Origin: an uncultured Rhodopila sp.
GTDB taxonomy: Bacteria; Pseudomonadota; Alphaproteobacteria; Acetobacterales; Acetobacteraceae
Length of the DNA stretch: 64,000 bases
Assembly (NCBI GenBank): GCA_903851415.1
Contig: CAINOE010000109.1
Coordinates: 1 to 64,000 of the forward strand
Direction of reading: 5' to 3'
Shown: one piece after another, positions 39,955 to 48,713 of the stretch
Layout: every line of letters begins with the position of its first letter
Position numbering within the stretch: the stretch's first letter is position 1
Program-made: the position numbers and the translations under genes
The notes under the pieces: model-generated
The model's database searches: none
What the model was told of the DNA's origin: nothing
The model's input: only the letters and a program-made list of their open reading frames with translations

Positions 39955-41850
39955 ATGAAGACACAAATTCTGGCCGCGATCGGCGAGCACGGACTTCAGC
40001 CCGCGGCGGCCCTGAACGCCGCATTGGCAGCGAATGACCGGGTAAAATACGCGTTCTCCCTGTTGCAGATGGCGCTGTCGCATGCCGTGCATCCGGAACA
40101 AACCGCGCCAACGTTGAAGCAGGAGCGCATCGGCTGCGGCATCGACGATCCCGATCTCGACACCGCTGTGGCCGCATCCAGTATGGCCGGGAAATCCTGC
40201 CATATGCCCGGGGCCGCCCGGGTCGTGGCGCGCATTGCGGAAGACATGCGACTGATGGCGGCACCGGTGCTCGCCGAAAAACCAAACGGCCTCGCTGCCC
40301 GCGTTGAGCGGCTGTTGGCGGCGCTGCCCGCGGACAAGGACGATCTGCTCGATCCCGATGCCACCACCGCAATGATGCAGGCCGGGCACGGCCACGCCGA
40401 CAGCCTGCACCGTCTGGTGATGGATCTGCACAAGCGGCTGAACGCGATGCAAGCGGCGCTGGCCGAGGAAACAATCGACGGCGCCGCCACATACAGCCTG
40501 GCCGATGCGGATCGGCCGATGGTCGCGGCCTTCATGGCCGGCGTCAATCGGACCGCGAAACTGAAATTCACCCATCCCGGCCTGGCCACGACCGCGACGC
40601 GCGCCGGCGGCCGCCTGGTCATTCAGAATGACATCGGCACGACGGACGCCCATGTCATCGTCATCCATGTTCAGAATCTCACCGTCAGTGTAACGTATAC
40701 CGACGTGCATCCCGAAAGGTTGGCGTTTTTCCAGGATATGCTGAAGCCGCGTGGCGTTGCCTGGGAGTCCCAACGCACCGCGCTGCTCGCCGCCGGCGCG
40801 CCGTTCTATCTCGCGACCGGGACGGTAAAGCCAACCGATGAGGATGGTTGCCGGGCCTATCTGGACTTTCTCGGCTCGCGCCTGGTCTTTCTGATCGACT
40901 GGAACCAAGCCCGCAAGCAACTGCGCCAGTTCCTGCGCGGGCCGGATCGTCTTATCCTGTTGAGCTGGGCGGCGGAGGCCGGGATCGGGCATCGCGGCTT
41001 TCTCGAACTTGGCGGCGCTCGGCTGGTGAATCAGGCTATCGAGGTGACCGCCGGATCATCCATGCATTTCGGCGATCGGCTGTGCGACGTGCTCGGCGAT
41101 ACGGAGACGCAAGCATTCCTGCGCATCGTGTTTCAAACCGCGACAGAGGGGCTGTTGCAAGGCACATCCCATACTCTGATCCATGATCGTATCCGGGTTA
41201 CCCTGGCGACCCATTTCAGCAACGAGCAACGGCAACTTCTGCGGATAGCAGCCGATCATGCCGGATTGATTTTCGAACTTGCGAACCTCGTGCGGGATGG
41301 CGTGCAGGCCGAAGCAGACGGCTCGGGCAAGCGGGCAAAACGCGCCAGGGGATTTGAACATGATGCCGACCAGTTGGTCGTGGAGACCAGGGAAGCGGTG
41401 CGCCGCCGTCCCGACTTCGGGTTTTTTCTGAAACTGCTCGAAGCGGCTGATGACGCAGCGGACGAGCTGGAAGACGCCGTGTTCCTGCTTGATCTGGACA
41501 CGCTGCAAGGAAAACCGCTGGAGGATATGCAGGCACTCGCGGATCTGCTGGCGGAGGCCTCGCAGGAATGGATCAAGGCATTGGGTCATGCCGCCCAGAT
41601 CGGCCGTACGGCTGGCCGTGCGGAGACCGAGGATTTCCTGGAAGCGGTCGATCGCGTTTCGGCACTGGAACATCAAGCCGACGATGCGGAACGCGCGCTG
41701 GCGGCCTCCGCCATCCAGCATGCCAAGGATTTTCGCCAGTTGCATCTGTTCACGGCCATCGGCGGCAAGTTCGAGGCAGCCGCGGATGTGCTGAAGCACG
41801 TCAGCCTGCTGCTGCGAGATCACGTGCTGGAGGACGTTATCGATGGCTGA
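39955..41850 (+). CDS. Large protein with C-terminal DUF47/PhoU-like domain and unknown N-terminal region
   Basis: A 631-residue soluble protein with a clear GAGGATC Shine-Dalgarno. Residues about 410-631 (FEHDADQLVVETREAVRRRPDFGFFLKLLEAADDAADELEDAVFLL, VDRVSALEHQADDAERALAASAI, GGKFEAAADVLKHVSLLLRDHVLEDV) are a helical DUF47/PhoU-like domain, with the conserved H-x-AD and E-x2-AD metal-binding patterns. In other bacteria such proteins accompany Pit phosphate transporters. The first ~400 residues I do not recognise; they have mixed alpha/beta character with a conserved-looking YLDFLGSRLVFLIDWNQARKQL. The gene overlaps the PPDK-like gene by 8 bases, so the products are probably made together. 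Confidence 0.75.
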   Translation: MKTQILAAIGEHGLQPAAALNAALAANDRVKYAFSLLQMALSHAVHPEQTAPTLKQERIGCGIDDPDLDTAVAASSMAGKSCHMPGAARVVARIAEDMRLMAAPVLAEKPNGLAARVERLLAALPADKDDLLDPDATTAMMQAGHGHADSLHRLVMDLHKRLNAMQAALAEETIDGAATYSLADADRPMVAAFMAGVNRTAKLKFTHPGLATTATRAGGRLVIQNDIGTTDAHVIVIHVQNLTVSVTYTDVHPERLAFFQDMLKPRGVAWESQRTALLAAGAPFYLATGTVKPTDEDGCRAYLDFLGSRLVFLIDWNQARKQLRQFLRGPDRLILLSWAAEAGIGHRGFLELGGARLVNQAIEVTAGSSMHFGDRLCDVLGDTETQAFLRIVFQTATEGLLQGTSHTLIHDRIRVTLATHFSNEQRQLLRIAADHAGLIFELANLVRDGVQAEADGSGKRAKRARGFEHDADQLVVETREAVRRRPDFGFFLKLLEAADDAADELEDAVFLLDLDTLQGKPLEDMQALADLLAEASQEWIKALGHAAQIGRTAGRAETEDFLEAVDRVSALEHQADDAERALAASAIQHAKDFRQLHLFTAIGGKFEAAADVLKHVSLLLRDHVLEDVIDG

Positions 41851-43423
41851 TCTCCATCTTATTCTGCCCGGCGTGGCGCCGGCGGCGGGCGGCGCCCGGG
41901 AGGTTGGCAACAAAGCCTGGAGCCTGATGCTGATGGCGCAGGCCGGGCTTCCGGTGCCCGCTGCTTTCGTTTTGCCCACGGCGTGGTGCGGACGCAACGA
42001 ACCCGCGCTTCTGCGGCAAACTCTGGCCGAGGGGATCGGGCGGCTGGAAACCGCGACAGGTCTGACGTTCGGCGGGGTTCGACGGCCGCTGCTGGTGTCC
42101 GTCCGTTCCGGTGGCGCGGTGTCGATGCCGGGGATGATGGAGACGGTGCTGGATGTCGGGCTAAATAACGATACAGTCGAGGCGCTGGTTCGCATGACCG
42201 GCAATCCCCGGCTCGCCTGGGACAGTTTTCGGCGTTTGGTGCAGTGCTACGCGGAAGTCGTTACAGACCTGCCGATCGCAACGTTTGATGCGCTTGTGGC
42301 GGCGGCGCTGGTGCGGGGCGAGGCGGAGACTCAGCGTGAACTCGATCATCGCGCGCTGCGGGCACTGACCCTGGCGATGCTTGATTGCTACCGCGATCTG
42401 ACCGGAGTGGCATTTCCGGCCGATCCCTTTGAGCAACTTGTCATGGCGGCCGAAGCGGTCTTCCGGTCGTGGGATGCGCCCAAGGCGGCAAGCTACAGGC
42501 GGATGAACGGCATCAGCGATGACGCTGGTACGGCGGTCACCGTCCAGACCATGGTTTTTGGCAATGCCGGCGGCGAGTCGGGTGCGGGCGTCGGCTTTAC
42601 CCGCGACCCTGCCACCGGTACGCGGACGTTTTATTTCGACTTCCAGTTCAACGGCCAGGGCGAGGACGTCGTCGCCGGTCGCCACAAGCTGCGGGACAAC
42701 GATCGCTTGCGCCTTGTGCTGCCTGCCGCCTGGAAACGGCTGAACGACATCTGCCACGCGCTGGAGGTTCTGTTCGGCGACGTACAGGATTTCGAGTTCA
42801 CAGTCCAGTCCGGCCAACTGTTTCTGCTTCAATCCAGGCGGGCCAAGCGCACGGACTGGGCCGCCGTTACGATTGCGGTGGACATGGTCCAGGAGGGTGC
42901 CTTGACCCCGGCCGAGGGACTGGCACGGCTTGACGGCATTGATCTGAACGCCGTTGTTCGCACCACCTTCGTGCAGCCCGTTCCCGCGACACTGGCGATG
43001 GCTCAGGTTGCGAGCATGGGTGTTGCGAGCGGCGCCGTCGCGTTGGATCCGGACGCGGTCAAGCGGCTTGCTGCTGCCGGAACGCCGGCGATCCTGGTGC
43101 GCCGGGATACCGTGACGTCGGATATCGAGGGGATGGCGCTGGCCGTGGGGATCCTGACGGCCTCCGGCGGGCGGACATCGCATGCGGCGGTGGTGGCGCG
43201 CCAGCTTGGAAAAGTGTGTCTTGTGGCCTGTCCCGGATTGCACATTGATCTGGACCGGCGACTGTGCCTGATCGGCGGGACGAGCTTGCAGGAGGGCGAG
43301 TTCGTGTCGCTGGACGGAAATACCGGGGCGGTGCATGCGGGCCGGCTGGCGTTGCTGACCGAGAAACCGGATCAGGCGCTGGCGATCATCGCCGGGTGGC
43401 GCAACGGGAAGCTTTCGCAATGA
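41843..43423 (+). CDS. Truncated pyruvate phosphate dikinase-like protein (ATP-grasp + phosphohistidine domains only)
   Basis: A 526-residue protein; full PPDK is about 880. The ATP-grasp half is well kept (LLVSVRSGGAVSMPGMMETVLDVGLN, GESGAGVGFTRDPATG, FNGQGEDVVAG, DFEFTVQSGQLFLLQSRRAKRT). The swivelling domain has the phosphorylatable His in GGRTSHAAVVARQLGK. The chain ends right after this domain (EFVSLDGNTGAVHAG), so the PEP/pyruvate-binding TIM barrel is absent. It should autophosphorylate on His from ATP and pass the phosphate to another acceptor. It overlaps both neighbours (8 and 4 bases), so this is a built-in gene form, not a recent break. Confidence 0.82.
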   Translation: MADLHLILPGVAPAAGGAREVGNKAWSLMLMAQAGLPVPAAFVLPTAWCGRNEPALLRQTLAEGIGRLETATGLTFGGVRRPLLVSVRSGGAVSMPGMMETVLDVGLNNDTVEALVRMTGNPRLAWDSFRRLVQCYAEVVTDLPIATFDALVAAALVRGEAETQRELDHRALRALTLAMLDCYRDLTGVAFPADPFEQLVMAAEAVFRSWDAPKAASYRRMNGISDDAGTAVTVQTMVFGNAGGESGAGVGFTRDPATGTRTFYFDFQFNGQGEDVVAGRHKLRDNDRLRLVLPAAWKRLNDICHALEVLFGDVQDFEFTVQSGQLFLLQSRRAKRTDWAAVTIAVDMVQEGALTPAEGLARLDGIDLNAVVRTTFVQPVPATLAMAQVASMGVASGAVALDPDAVKRLAAAGTPAILVRRDTVTSDIEGMALAVGILTASGGRTSHAAVVARQLGKVCLVACPGLHIDLDRRLCLIGGTSLQEGEFVSLDGNTGAVHAGRLALLTEKPDQALAIIAGWRNGKLSQ

Positions 43424-45984
43424 ACAATCGCATTGGCGAACTGCCCTCCGGCGAACCGGATTCAGAACAGGTTTGGCAGGACCCCGCCGATCGGCTGATG
43501 ATCCGGTTGCGGACGAAGCTCGCGGGACTGGATGGGGATGAGGCACTGTCCCGACTGGAAACATACGGGCCCAATGACGCAGCCACCGTCAAGCGGACGC
43601 CGCTTTGGCTGCAGTTCCTCGCCCGATTCGGCAATCCGCTGATCATCATCCTGCTGATCGCCAGCGGAGTTTCCGCCGCCACCGGCGATATCGCCAGCTT
43701 CGTCATCATATTCTGCATCGTGATGCTCAGCATCATCTTCGATTTCGTTCAGGAGGTGCGGGCGCAGAATGCTGTCGAGGCGCTGCGTCAGTCGGTGGCT
43801 GTGCAGGCCACGGTGCGGCGCGAAGGGGCGGTTGTTTCAGTCCCGATTCACGAACTTGTTCCGGGCGACATTGTCGAGCTGATCGCCGGCGATCTGGTTC
43901 CCGCCGATTCCCGGCTGCTCGAAAGCCGGGACCTGTATGTCAACGAGGCACTGCTGACGGGCGAGCCCTATCCGGCCGAAAAACGTGTCGGCGAGTTGAC
44001 GTCCGCGGCGAAAACGCAGGCCAGCGCCTCCAACTCGGTTTTTGCCGGCACCTCAGTCATCAGCGGCACCGCAACGATCCTGATCTGCCGGACCGGCAGC
44101 AGAACGGCGCTCGGCCATCTCGCCACCAGCCTGGCGGAGAAGCCGCCAGCCACCGCCTTCACCGTCGGCATCCGGCGCTTCGGCATCCTGATTATGCGCT
44201 TCACCGTGCTGATGGTTCTGTTCGTGCTGGTTGTGAACATCGCTTTCCATCGCCCGATGCTGGAGTCGCTGATGTTCGCCGTCGCACTTGCCGTAGGGCT
44301 GACGCCTGAGCTTCTGCCGATGATCGTTACCGTCACGCTGGCCCGTTCGGCGATGCAGATGGCCAGGCGGAAGGTGATCGTGAAGCGTCTGTCGGCGATC
44401 CACGACCTGGGCGCCATCGATGTGCTGTGCACCGACAAGACCGGCACGCTGACCGAAGCGGCGATCAAGCTGATGCGTGTCATCGACGGGCACGGTGCCG
44501 AAAGCGCGCACGCTTACCGCTACGCCTATGTCAATAGCCAGTTCGAAAGCGGGATGAAGAGCCCGCTGGACGATGCGATTATCGCTGCCCATCCGTTCGA
44601 CATGTCGGCCTTCACGAAGATCGATGAAGTTCCTTTCGATTTCGAGCGGAGGCGCGTCTCGGTCCTGGTGCAGCATGGCGCCGACCGGCGCCTGATCGTC
44701 AAGGGCGCGCCAGAGGATCTGCTGCGGCTGTCAGGGCAATACCAGGACGCCAGCGGCGGGCAGAAGCCCCTGGATGCCGCCACGCGGGCGGCCTTTCAGG
44801 CCACCCTGAACGATCTTGGCGCGCAAGGATTTCGCGCGCTGGGGATCGCAAGTCATCTGGCGGACGCGGCCGCGGAAACCGCGGCGATTGCCGATGAGGC
44901 GGACCTGGTTTTTGCCGGCTTCGCAGTGTTCCTCGATCCGCCCAAAGCCAGTGCGGGTGCAACGATCCGGTCGATGGCGGAAGCGGGAATCGCCGTGAAG
45001 GTGTTGACCGGCGACAACGACCAGGTATCCCGCCACGTCTTTGGCGAAATCGGCGTGCCGGTGACGGGCGTGCTGACCGGCGAAGCCCTGGAGCATATGA
45101 CGGAGGAGGCGCTGATCGGTCAGGTGCGCCGCGTCAACCTGTTCTGCCGGGTCAATCCGCAGCAGAAACACCGTATTCTGCTGGCCTTGAAGCGGCTGGG
45201 TCATGTCGTCGGATTCATGGGCGACGGCATCAATGACGCGCCCGCGCTGCATGCCGCCGATGTCGGGATTTCGGTTGACGGGGCGGCTGACGTCGCCCGT
45301 GCCGCTGCCGATTTGATCCTGCTGGAACACGATCTTTCGGTGGTGCGGGACGCGGTGACCGCCGGGCGCGCAACGGTGCAAAACGTATCGAAATATGTGC
45401 TGATGGGCGCCAGCTCGAATTTCGGCAATATGTTCAGCATGGCCGGCGCCACGCTGATTCTACCGTTCCTGCCGATGCTGCCGATCCAGATCCTGCTGAA
45501 CAATTTGATTTACAACGTGTCGGAGATCGCGATCCCGTTCGATGGCGTCGACGCCGAGGCCATTGTCGGGCCGGTGAAATGGGACATCCGGCTTATCGAG
45601 CGCTTCATGCTGGTGTTCGGGCCGGTCAGCTCGATCTTCGATTTCATTACATTCTACGCCATGCTGGCGTTTTTCGGCGCGGGCGAGGCGTTGTTCCAGA
45701 CCGGATGGTTCATCGAGTCGATGACGACGCAAACTCTGGTGGTCTTTTGCATCCGCACCCGGCGGCTGTTCTTCCGCAGCATGCCGTGCCGGTTCCTGGT
45801 GGCGATGAACCTCGGGGCCGTCGCCCTTGCGATCGGCCTTCCGCTGGTTCCCTGGGGACGGTGGTTCGGATTTGTGGCGCCGCCGCCGATGTTCTTCGTG
45901 TTCCTGGTTGCGGCGACCGTGACGTATCTGGGCCTTGTTGAAGTCGTGAAAGCGGTATTCTACCGCGTGATCGCGAGACGATAA
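43420..45984 (+). CDS. mgtA: P-type ATPase, magnesium-transporting (MgtA/MgtB type)
   Basis: An 854-residue P3B-type ATPase. The ATG at 43420 overlaps the PPDK-like stop (ATGA). It has an actuator loop with TGEPYPAEK, phosphorylation site CTDKTGTLTE, nucleotide-binding domain with KGAPEDLL, hinge GDGINDAPAL, and about ten membrane helices including VGLTPELLPMIVTVTLA, which is characteristic of MgtA/MgtB. It would import Mg2+ (or Ni2+) down its gradient. The last helices (LIERFMLVFGPVSSIFDFITFYAML, QTLVVFCIRTRR) are also family-typical. It is the third gene of the operon. Being coupled to phosphate-handling genes suggests joint control of Mg2+ and phosphate/ATP pools. Confidence 0.92.
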   Translation: MNNRIGELPSGEPDSEQVWQDPADRLMIRLRTKLAGLDGDEALSRLETYGPNDAATVKRTPLWLQFLARFGNPLIIILLIASGVSAATGDIASFVIIFCIVMLSIIFDFVQEVRAQNAVEALRQSVAVQATVRREGAVVSVPIHELVPGDIVELIAGDLVPADSRLLESRDLYVNEALLTGEPYPAEKRVGELTSAAKTQASASNSVFAGTSVISGTATILICRTGSRTALGHLATSLAEKPPATAFTVGIRRFGILIMRFTVLMVLFVLVVNIAFHRPMLESLMFAVALAVGLTPELLPMIVTVTLARSAMQMARRKVIVKRLSAIHDLGAIDVLCTDKTGTLTEAAIKLMRVIDGHGAESAHAYRYAYVNSQFESGMKSPLDDAIIAAHPFDMSAFTKIDEVPFDFERRRVSVLVQHGADRRLIVKGAPEDLLRLSGQYQDASGGQKPLDAATRAAFQATLNDLGAQGFRALGIASHLADAAAETAAIADEADLVFAGFAVFLDPPKASAGATIRSMAEAGIAVKVLTGDNDQVSRHVFGEIGVPVTGVLTGEALEHMTEEALIGQVRRVNLFCRVNPQQKHRILLALKRLGHVVGFMGDGINDAPALHAADVGISVDGAADVARAAADLILLEHDLSVVRDAVTAGRATVQNVSKYVLMGASSNFGNMFSMAGATLILPFLPMLPIQILLNNLIYNVSEIAIPFDGVDAEAIVGPVKWDIRLIERFMLVFGPVSSIFDFITFYAMLAFFGAGEALFQTGWFIESMTTQTLVVFCIRTRRLFFRSMPCRFLVAMNLGAVALAIGLPLVPWGRWFGFVAPPPMFFVFLVAATVTYLGLVEVVKAVFYRVIARR

Positions 45985-45989
45985 GGCCG

Positions 45990-46142
45990 CAACAGCATCG
46001 CGCCGGAAAGGCCGGATGGCTGCGCGCGGCGGTGATGGGTGCGGATGATGGCATCCTGTCAACCGCGAGCCTGGTTCCGGGTGTTGCGGCGGCGCGTGGC
46101 ACCCGCGAAAGCGTCCTGGTTGCGGAGATCGCCGGTCTCGTG
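45990..46142 (+). pseudogene. Remnant of a VIT1/CCC1-family transporter gene
   Basis: About 50 codons in one frame, QQHRAGKAGWLRAAVMGADDGILS followed by TASLVPGVAAARGTRESVLVAEIAGLV, match the N-terminus of VIT-family Fe2+/Mn2+ transporters (normally about 230 residues, starting with an H-R-x-G-W-L-R-AAV-GA-DGI-STASL pattern). After GLV the sequence no longer matches, and there is no start codon. It begins 5 bases after the P-type ATPase stop, so it may have been the fourth gene of that operon. Confidence 0.65.
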
Positions 46143-46240
46143 CGGTGGTCCCGGGCACGGACAGCAGCCGGACGATGACATCCCGCCCCCGAACCGCTAG
46201 ATTCACCCTGTCAACAACCGGCGGGAAAGACCCAGCCCCG

Positions 46241-47059
46241 ATGCGCCATCCGCCCCGCCTCTGGATCATTCTGATCTTATCTCTGGCCGCGCTGGCCGAC
46301 TGCAGGCGGCAGCCGCAGCTCATGCCAATCGCTCTCGCTGCCCCCGCCGGCATGCGCAGCATGGCGATGGCGGCCGCGCCCGATGCCGACAACCGCCGGA
46401 TCGCGTTCTCCGAAAGCTTCGTGATCGAGCTTCCCGCCAGCGCCGTCGAGACGACCCAGCAGAAGACCCTCGAGCGCTGCCTCGCCGCCGGCTGCTCAGT
46501 GCTGAACACGCGGCTGGACCGCCTGCGCGACGGCTCGGTTGAAGGATCGATCTCGGTACGGATCGCGCCGGACAAGTATCAGGCGTTCGCCGATGCGGTG
46601 GTCGCGCCGCCCGCCCGGCTGGTCAGCCACGCCGAGACGGCGGAGGACAAGACGATCCCGCTGCTGGACATCGAGAAGCGCCTCGACGCGCAAATCGGGC
46701 TGCGCGATCGTCTTGCGCAGATGCTGAAGCAGGCCGGCACCAGCGTCGGCGACCTGGTTGCCGTCGAAAAGCAACTGGCCGACGTGCAGGGCACGATCGA
46801 GAGCGAAACCGCGCAGCGCGACTACCTGCGCACGATCACCGATACGGTGAAGGTGGATGTATCGTACAATGGACTGGTCCAGCAGGCCGGACCGGTGGAC
46901 CTGTCGCCGATACGGATTGCGTTCGACCGGTTTGTGCAGACGTTAATCGAGTCGTTCGGCGACATGGTCGGGTGGGTCGCCTATGCGCTGCCATGGCTGC
47001 CGCTGGTGGCGCTGGGCGGGTGGGCTGCTTCTTGGATCGTCAGGCGGCTGAAGCGCTGA
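46241..47059 (+). CDS. DUF4349-type lipoprotein
   Basis: A 272-residue protein. The ATG at 46241 gives an N-terminal signal with a lipobox-like LADC (D at -1 is unusual). A later coiled-coil (LLDIEKRLDAQIGLRDRLAQMLKQAGTSVGDLVAVEKQLADVQGTIES) and a C-terminal membrane helix (VAYALPWLPLVALGGWAASWIV) with basic end fit DUF4349 proteins. These are envelope proteins of unknown function, with the coiled coil in the periplasm. An in-frame start at 46145 is possible but lacks a signal-like sequence. It stands alone. Confidence 0.75.
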   Translation: MRHPPRLWIILILSLAALADCRRQPQLMPIALAAPAGMRSMAMAAAPDADNRRIAFSESFVIELPASAVETTQQKTLERCLAAGCSVLNTRLDRLRDGSVEGSISVRIAPDKYQAFADAVVAPPARLVSHAETAEDKTIPLLDIEKRLDAQIGLRDRLAQMLKQAGTSVGDLVAVEKQLADVQGTIESETAQRDYLRTITDTVKVDVSYNGLVQQAGPVDLSPIRIAFDRFVQTLIESFGDMVGWVAYALPWLPLVALGGWAASWIVRRLKR

Positions 47060-47130
47060 TCCGCTGAATGATCCGGGCGGTCGATTCTAACGGCGGATAG
47101 CCGCCCTTCCGCGGAGAGAGTAGACTGCCT

Positions 47131-47349
47131 GTGTCCGAGAGTGCCGATGAGGATCGCACGCTGAGGGTGGCCCTGATGAAAGCTGATATCGCCAACAAGA
47201 AAGCCGATACGGACCTGAAGCAGGAGCAGCTTCGGTGGGAGCCTTGGAAGGCGCTGTCCGCTGCGTTCGGTGCCGGCTTGGCTGTCGCGTCGGGCCTGAT
47301 TGCCGCGATTGCCCGGGTGCTGACCCATTTCGTCCAGAACAGCCACTGA
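47131..47349 (+). CDS. Small single-helix membrane protein
   Basis: A 72-residue protein from a GTG at 47131; GGAGAGAG lies about 10 bases upstream. A charged amphipathic N-terminal half (LMKADIANKKADTDLKQEQLRWEPWKAL) precedes one membrane helix (AAFGAGLAVASGLIAAIARVL) and a short tail. The pattern resembles small phage- or alphaproteobacterial proteins of unknown role. No partner is evident; it converges with the monooxygenase gene. Confidence 0.55.
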   Translation: MSESADEDRTLRVALMKADIANKKADTDLKQEQLRWEPWKALSAAFGAGLAVASGLIAAIARVLTHFVQNSH

Positions 47350-47412
47350 ACGACGTCAAGCGTTTGCCGATGCCGGAGCGGACTTCGCCTGCCCAAAGGC
47401 AGGCGACGCCGC

Positions 47413-48492
47413 TTACGCCGCCAGCGCGGTCACCTGACGCAGGCGCGGCATCACCCGTCCGCTCATGAGCTCCATCGAATGCAGCACCTTGCGGTTTTCC
47501 AGGCCGCCGATGCGGGTCCAGCAGAGCAGCTCGTCGAAACCGTACTCCACCCGCAGCCTGGTCAGCTTCTCCACGCAATGATCGACATCGCCGCAAACCA
47601 TCAGCGGGCTGTTCGCCAGATCCTCGAAATTCAGCGTCTCCGCCGCGCTGCGTGTCCCGCTGTAGAGTTCGTAGCTCTTGATCGCGGCCTGCCCGGGCGG
47701 CGGGGCGACATATCTGGCGATCGTGCGGTAATACCACGTGCACGGCCCTGAGTAGTCGCGGCGCGCCCCATCCATCGTATCGCCGATATAGACCTTGAGC
47801 AGCAGCGCGACCTTGCCGCCGGCCGGATCGAGGCCGGCTTCCCGCCGCCCGGCGCGGTAATCGGCACAGCCGATTTTGGCACCCTCGGCGGACAGGCCAA
47901 AGGCGCCGGACATCAGGACGTTGAAGCCGTAGCGTCCGGCCAGCCGGAAGGTCTCCGGCGAGAGGCACGCCATATATATCGGCGGATGCGGCTGCTGCAG
48001 CGGCTTCGGGCGGACATACAGGTCCTCAACCTGATAGTGCTTGCCCTTGAAGGTGACGCGCTCCTCGGTCCAGCACCTGCGGACCAGGTTGATCGCCTCG
48101 TCGAAGATTTCGCGCGACTGCGCCTGCTTGTCGGCCAGTCCGAACCCCTTGTATTCGATCGGCTGGTAGCCGCGGCCGACGCCGAGATCGACCCGTCCGT
48201 CGGACATAAGATCCAGGAACGCGAAATCCTCCGCGACCCGGATCGGGTTATGGAACGGCAGCACGACCACGCCGGTGCCGAGGCGGATGCGCTTCGTCTT
48301 GGCCGCCACGGCGGCGAGCGAAAGCTGCGGCGAGGCGCAGTAGCCGTATTCGGAAAAATGGTGTTCGGCCGGCCAGACGGAATCGAAGCCGAGCGACTCG
48401 GCTTCATACATCAGTTCCATCTGTTCCTTGATCACCTCGTGCTCGGTCTTGCCGGCCGGGTTTTCGAACAAGTGCAGCATGCCGAGTTTCAT
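47413..48492 (-). CDS. Luciferase-like (LLM class) flavin-dependent monooxygenase
   Basis: A 359-residue bacterial luciferase-family TIM barrel. The ATG at 48492 has GGGAGG six bases upstream. KLGMLHLFENP, ESLGFDSVWPAEHHF, LPFHNPIRVAEDFAFLDLMSDGRVDLGVGRGYQP and PPIYMACLSPETFRLAGRYGF are typical. It would use FMNH2 and oxygen supplied by a reductase; the substrate is unknown. A perfect FNR/FixK box lies about 74 bases upstream of the start, suggesting control by oxygen or redox state. Confidence 0.9.
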   Translation of the reverse strand: MKLGMLHLFENPAGKTEHEVIKEQMELMYEAESLGFDSVWPAEHHFSEYGYCASPQLSLAAVAAKTKRIRLGTGVVVLPFHNPIRVAEDFAFLDLMSDGRVDLGVGRGYQPIEYKGFGLADKQAQSREIFDEAINLVRRCWTEERVTFKGKHYQVEDLYVRPKPLQQPHPPIYMACLSPETFRLAGRYGFNVLMSGAFGLSAEGAKIGCADYRAGRREAGLDPAGGKVALLLKVYIGDTMDGARRDYSGPCTWYYRTIARYVAPPPGQAAIKSYELYSGTRSAAETLNFEDLANSPLMVCGDVDHCVEKLTRLRVEYGFDELLCWTRIGGLENRKVLHSMELMSGRVMPRLRQVTALAA

Positions 48493-48559
48493 GACGGCCT
48501 CCCTGGTCGTTTTTGTTGCCACCCTACTACCAATTGTCCATCCGTCCGGCCGCCGCGCC

Positions 48560-48573
48560 TTGATCTAAATCAA
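48560..48573. promoter_or_regulatory. Perfect FNR/FixK-type box
   Basis: TTGATCTAAATCAA matches the FNR/FixK consensus TTGAT-N4-ATCAA exactly. Its centre is about 74 bases from the monooxygenase ATG and about 147 from the SNF2 helicase ATG. A second inverted repeat, GTGTTA ... TAACAC, follows immediately (about 48574-48595). Together they suggest an oxygen- or redox-controlled divergent promoter. Confidence 0.65.
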
Positions 48574-48713
48574 GTGTTACACTTCGCTTAACACGGCTGG
48601 CCGCTGCCGCCGGCATCCGGTTACCCTGGCCGCGTCGCGATGGAGGCCGGATTCCGGTCGCGCTCAAGACTTTCCCCGGGTCAAGACCCTCTTCTCCGGC
48701 CTAGAATACCGCC

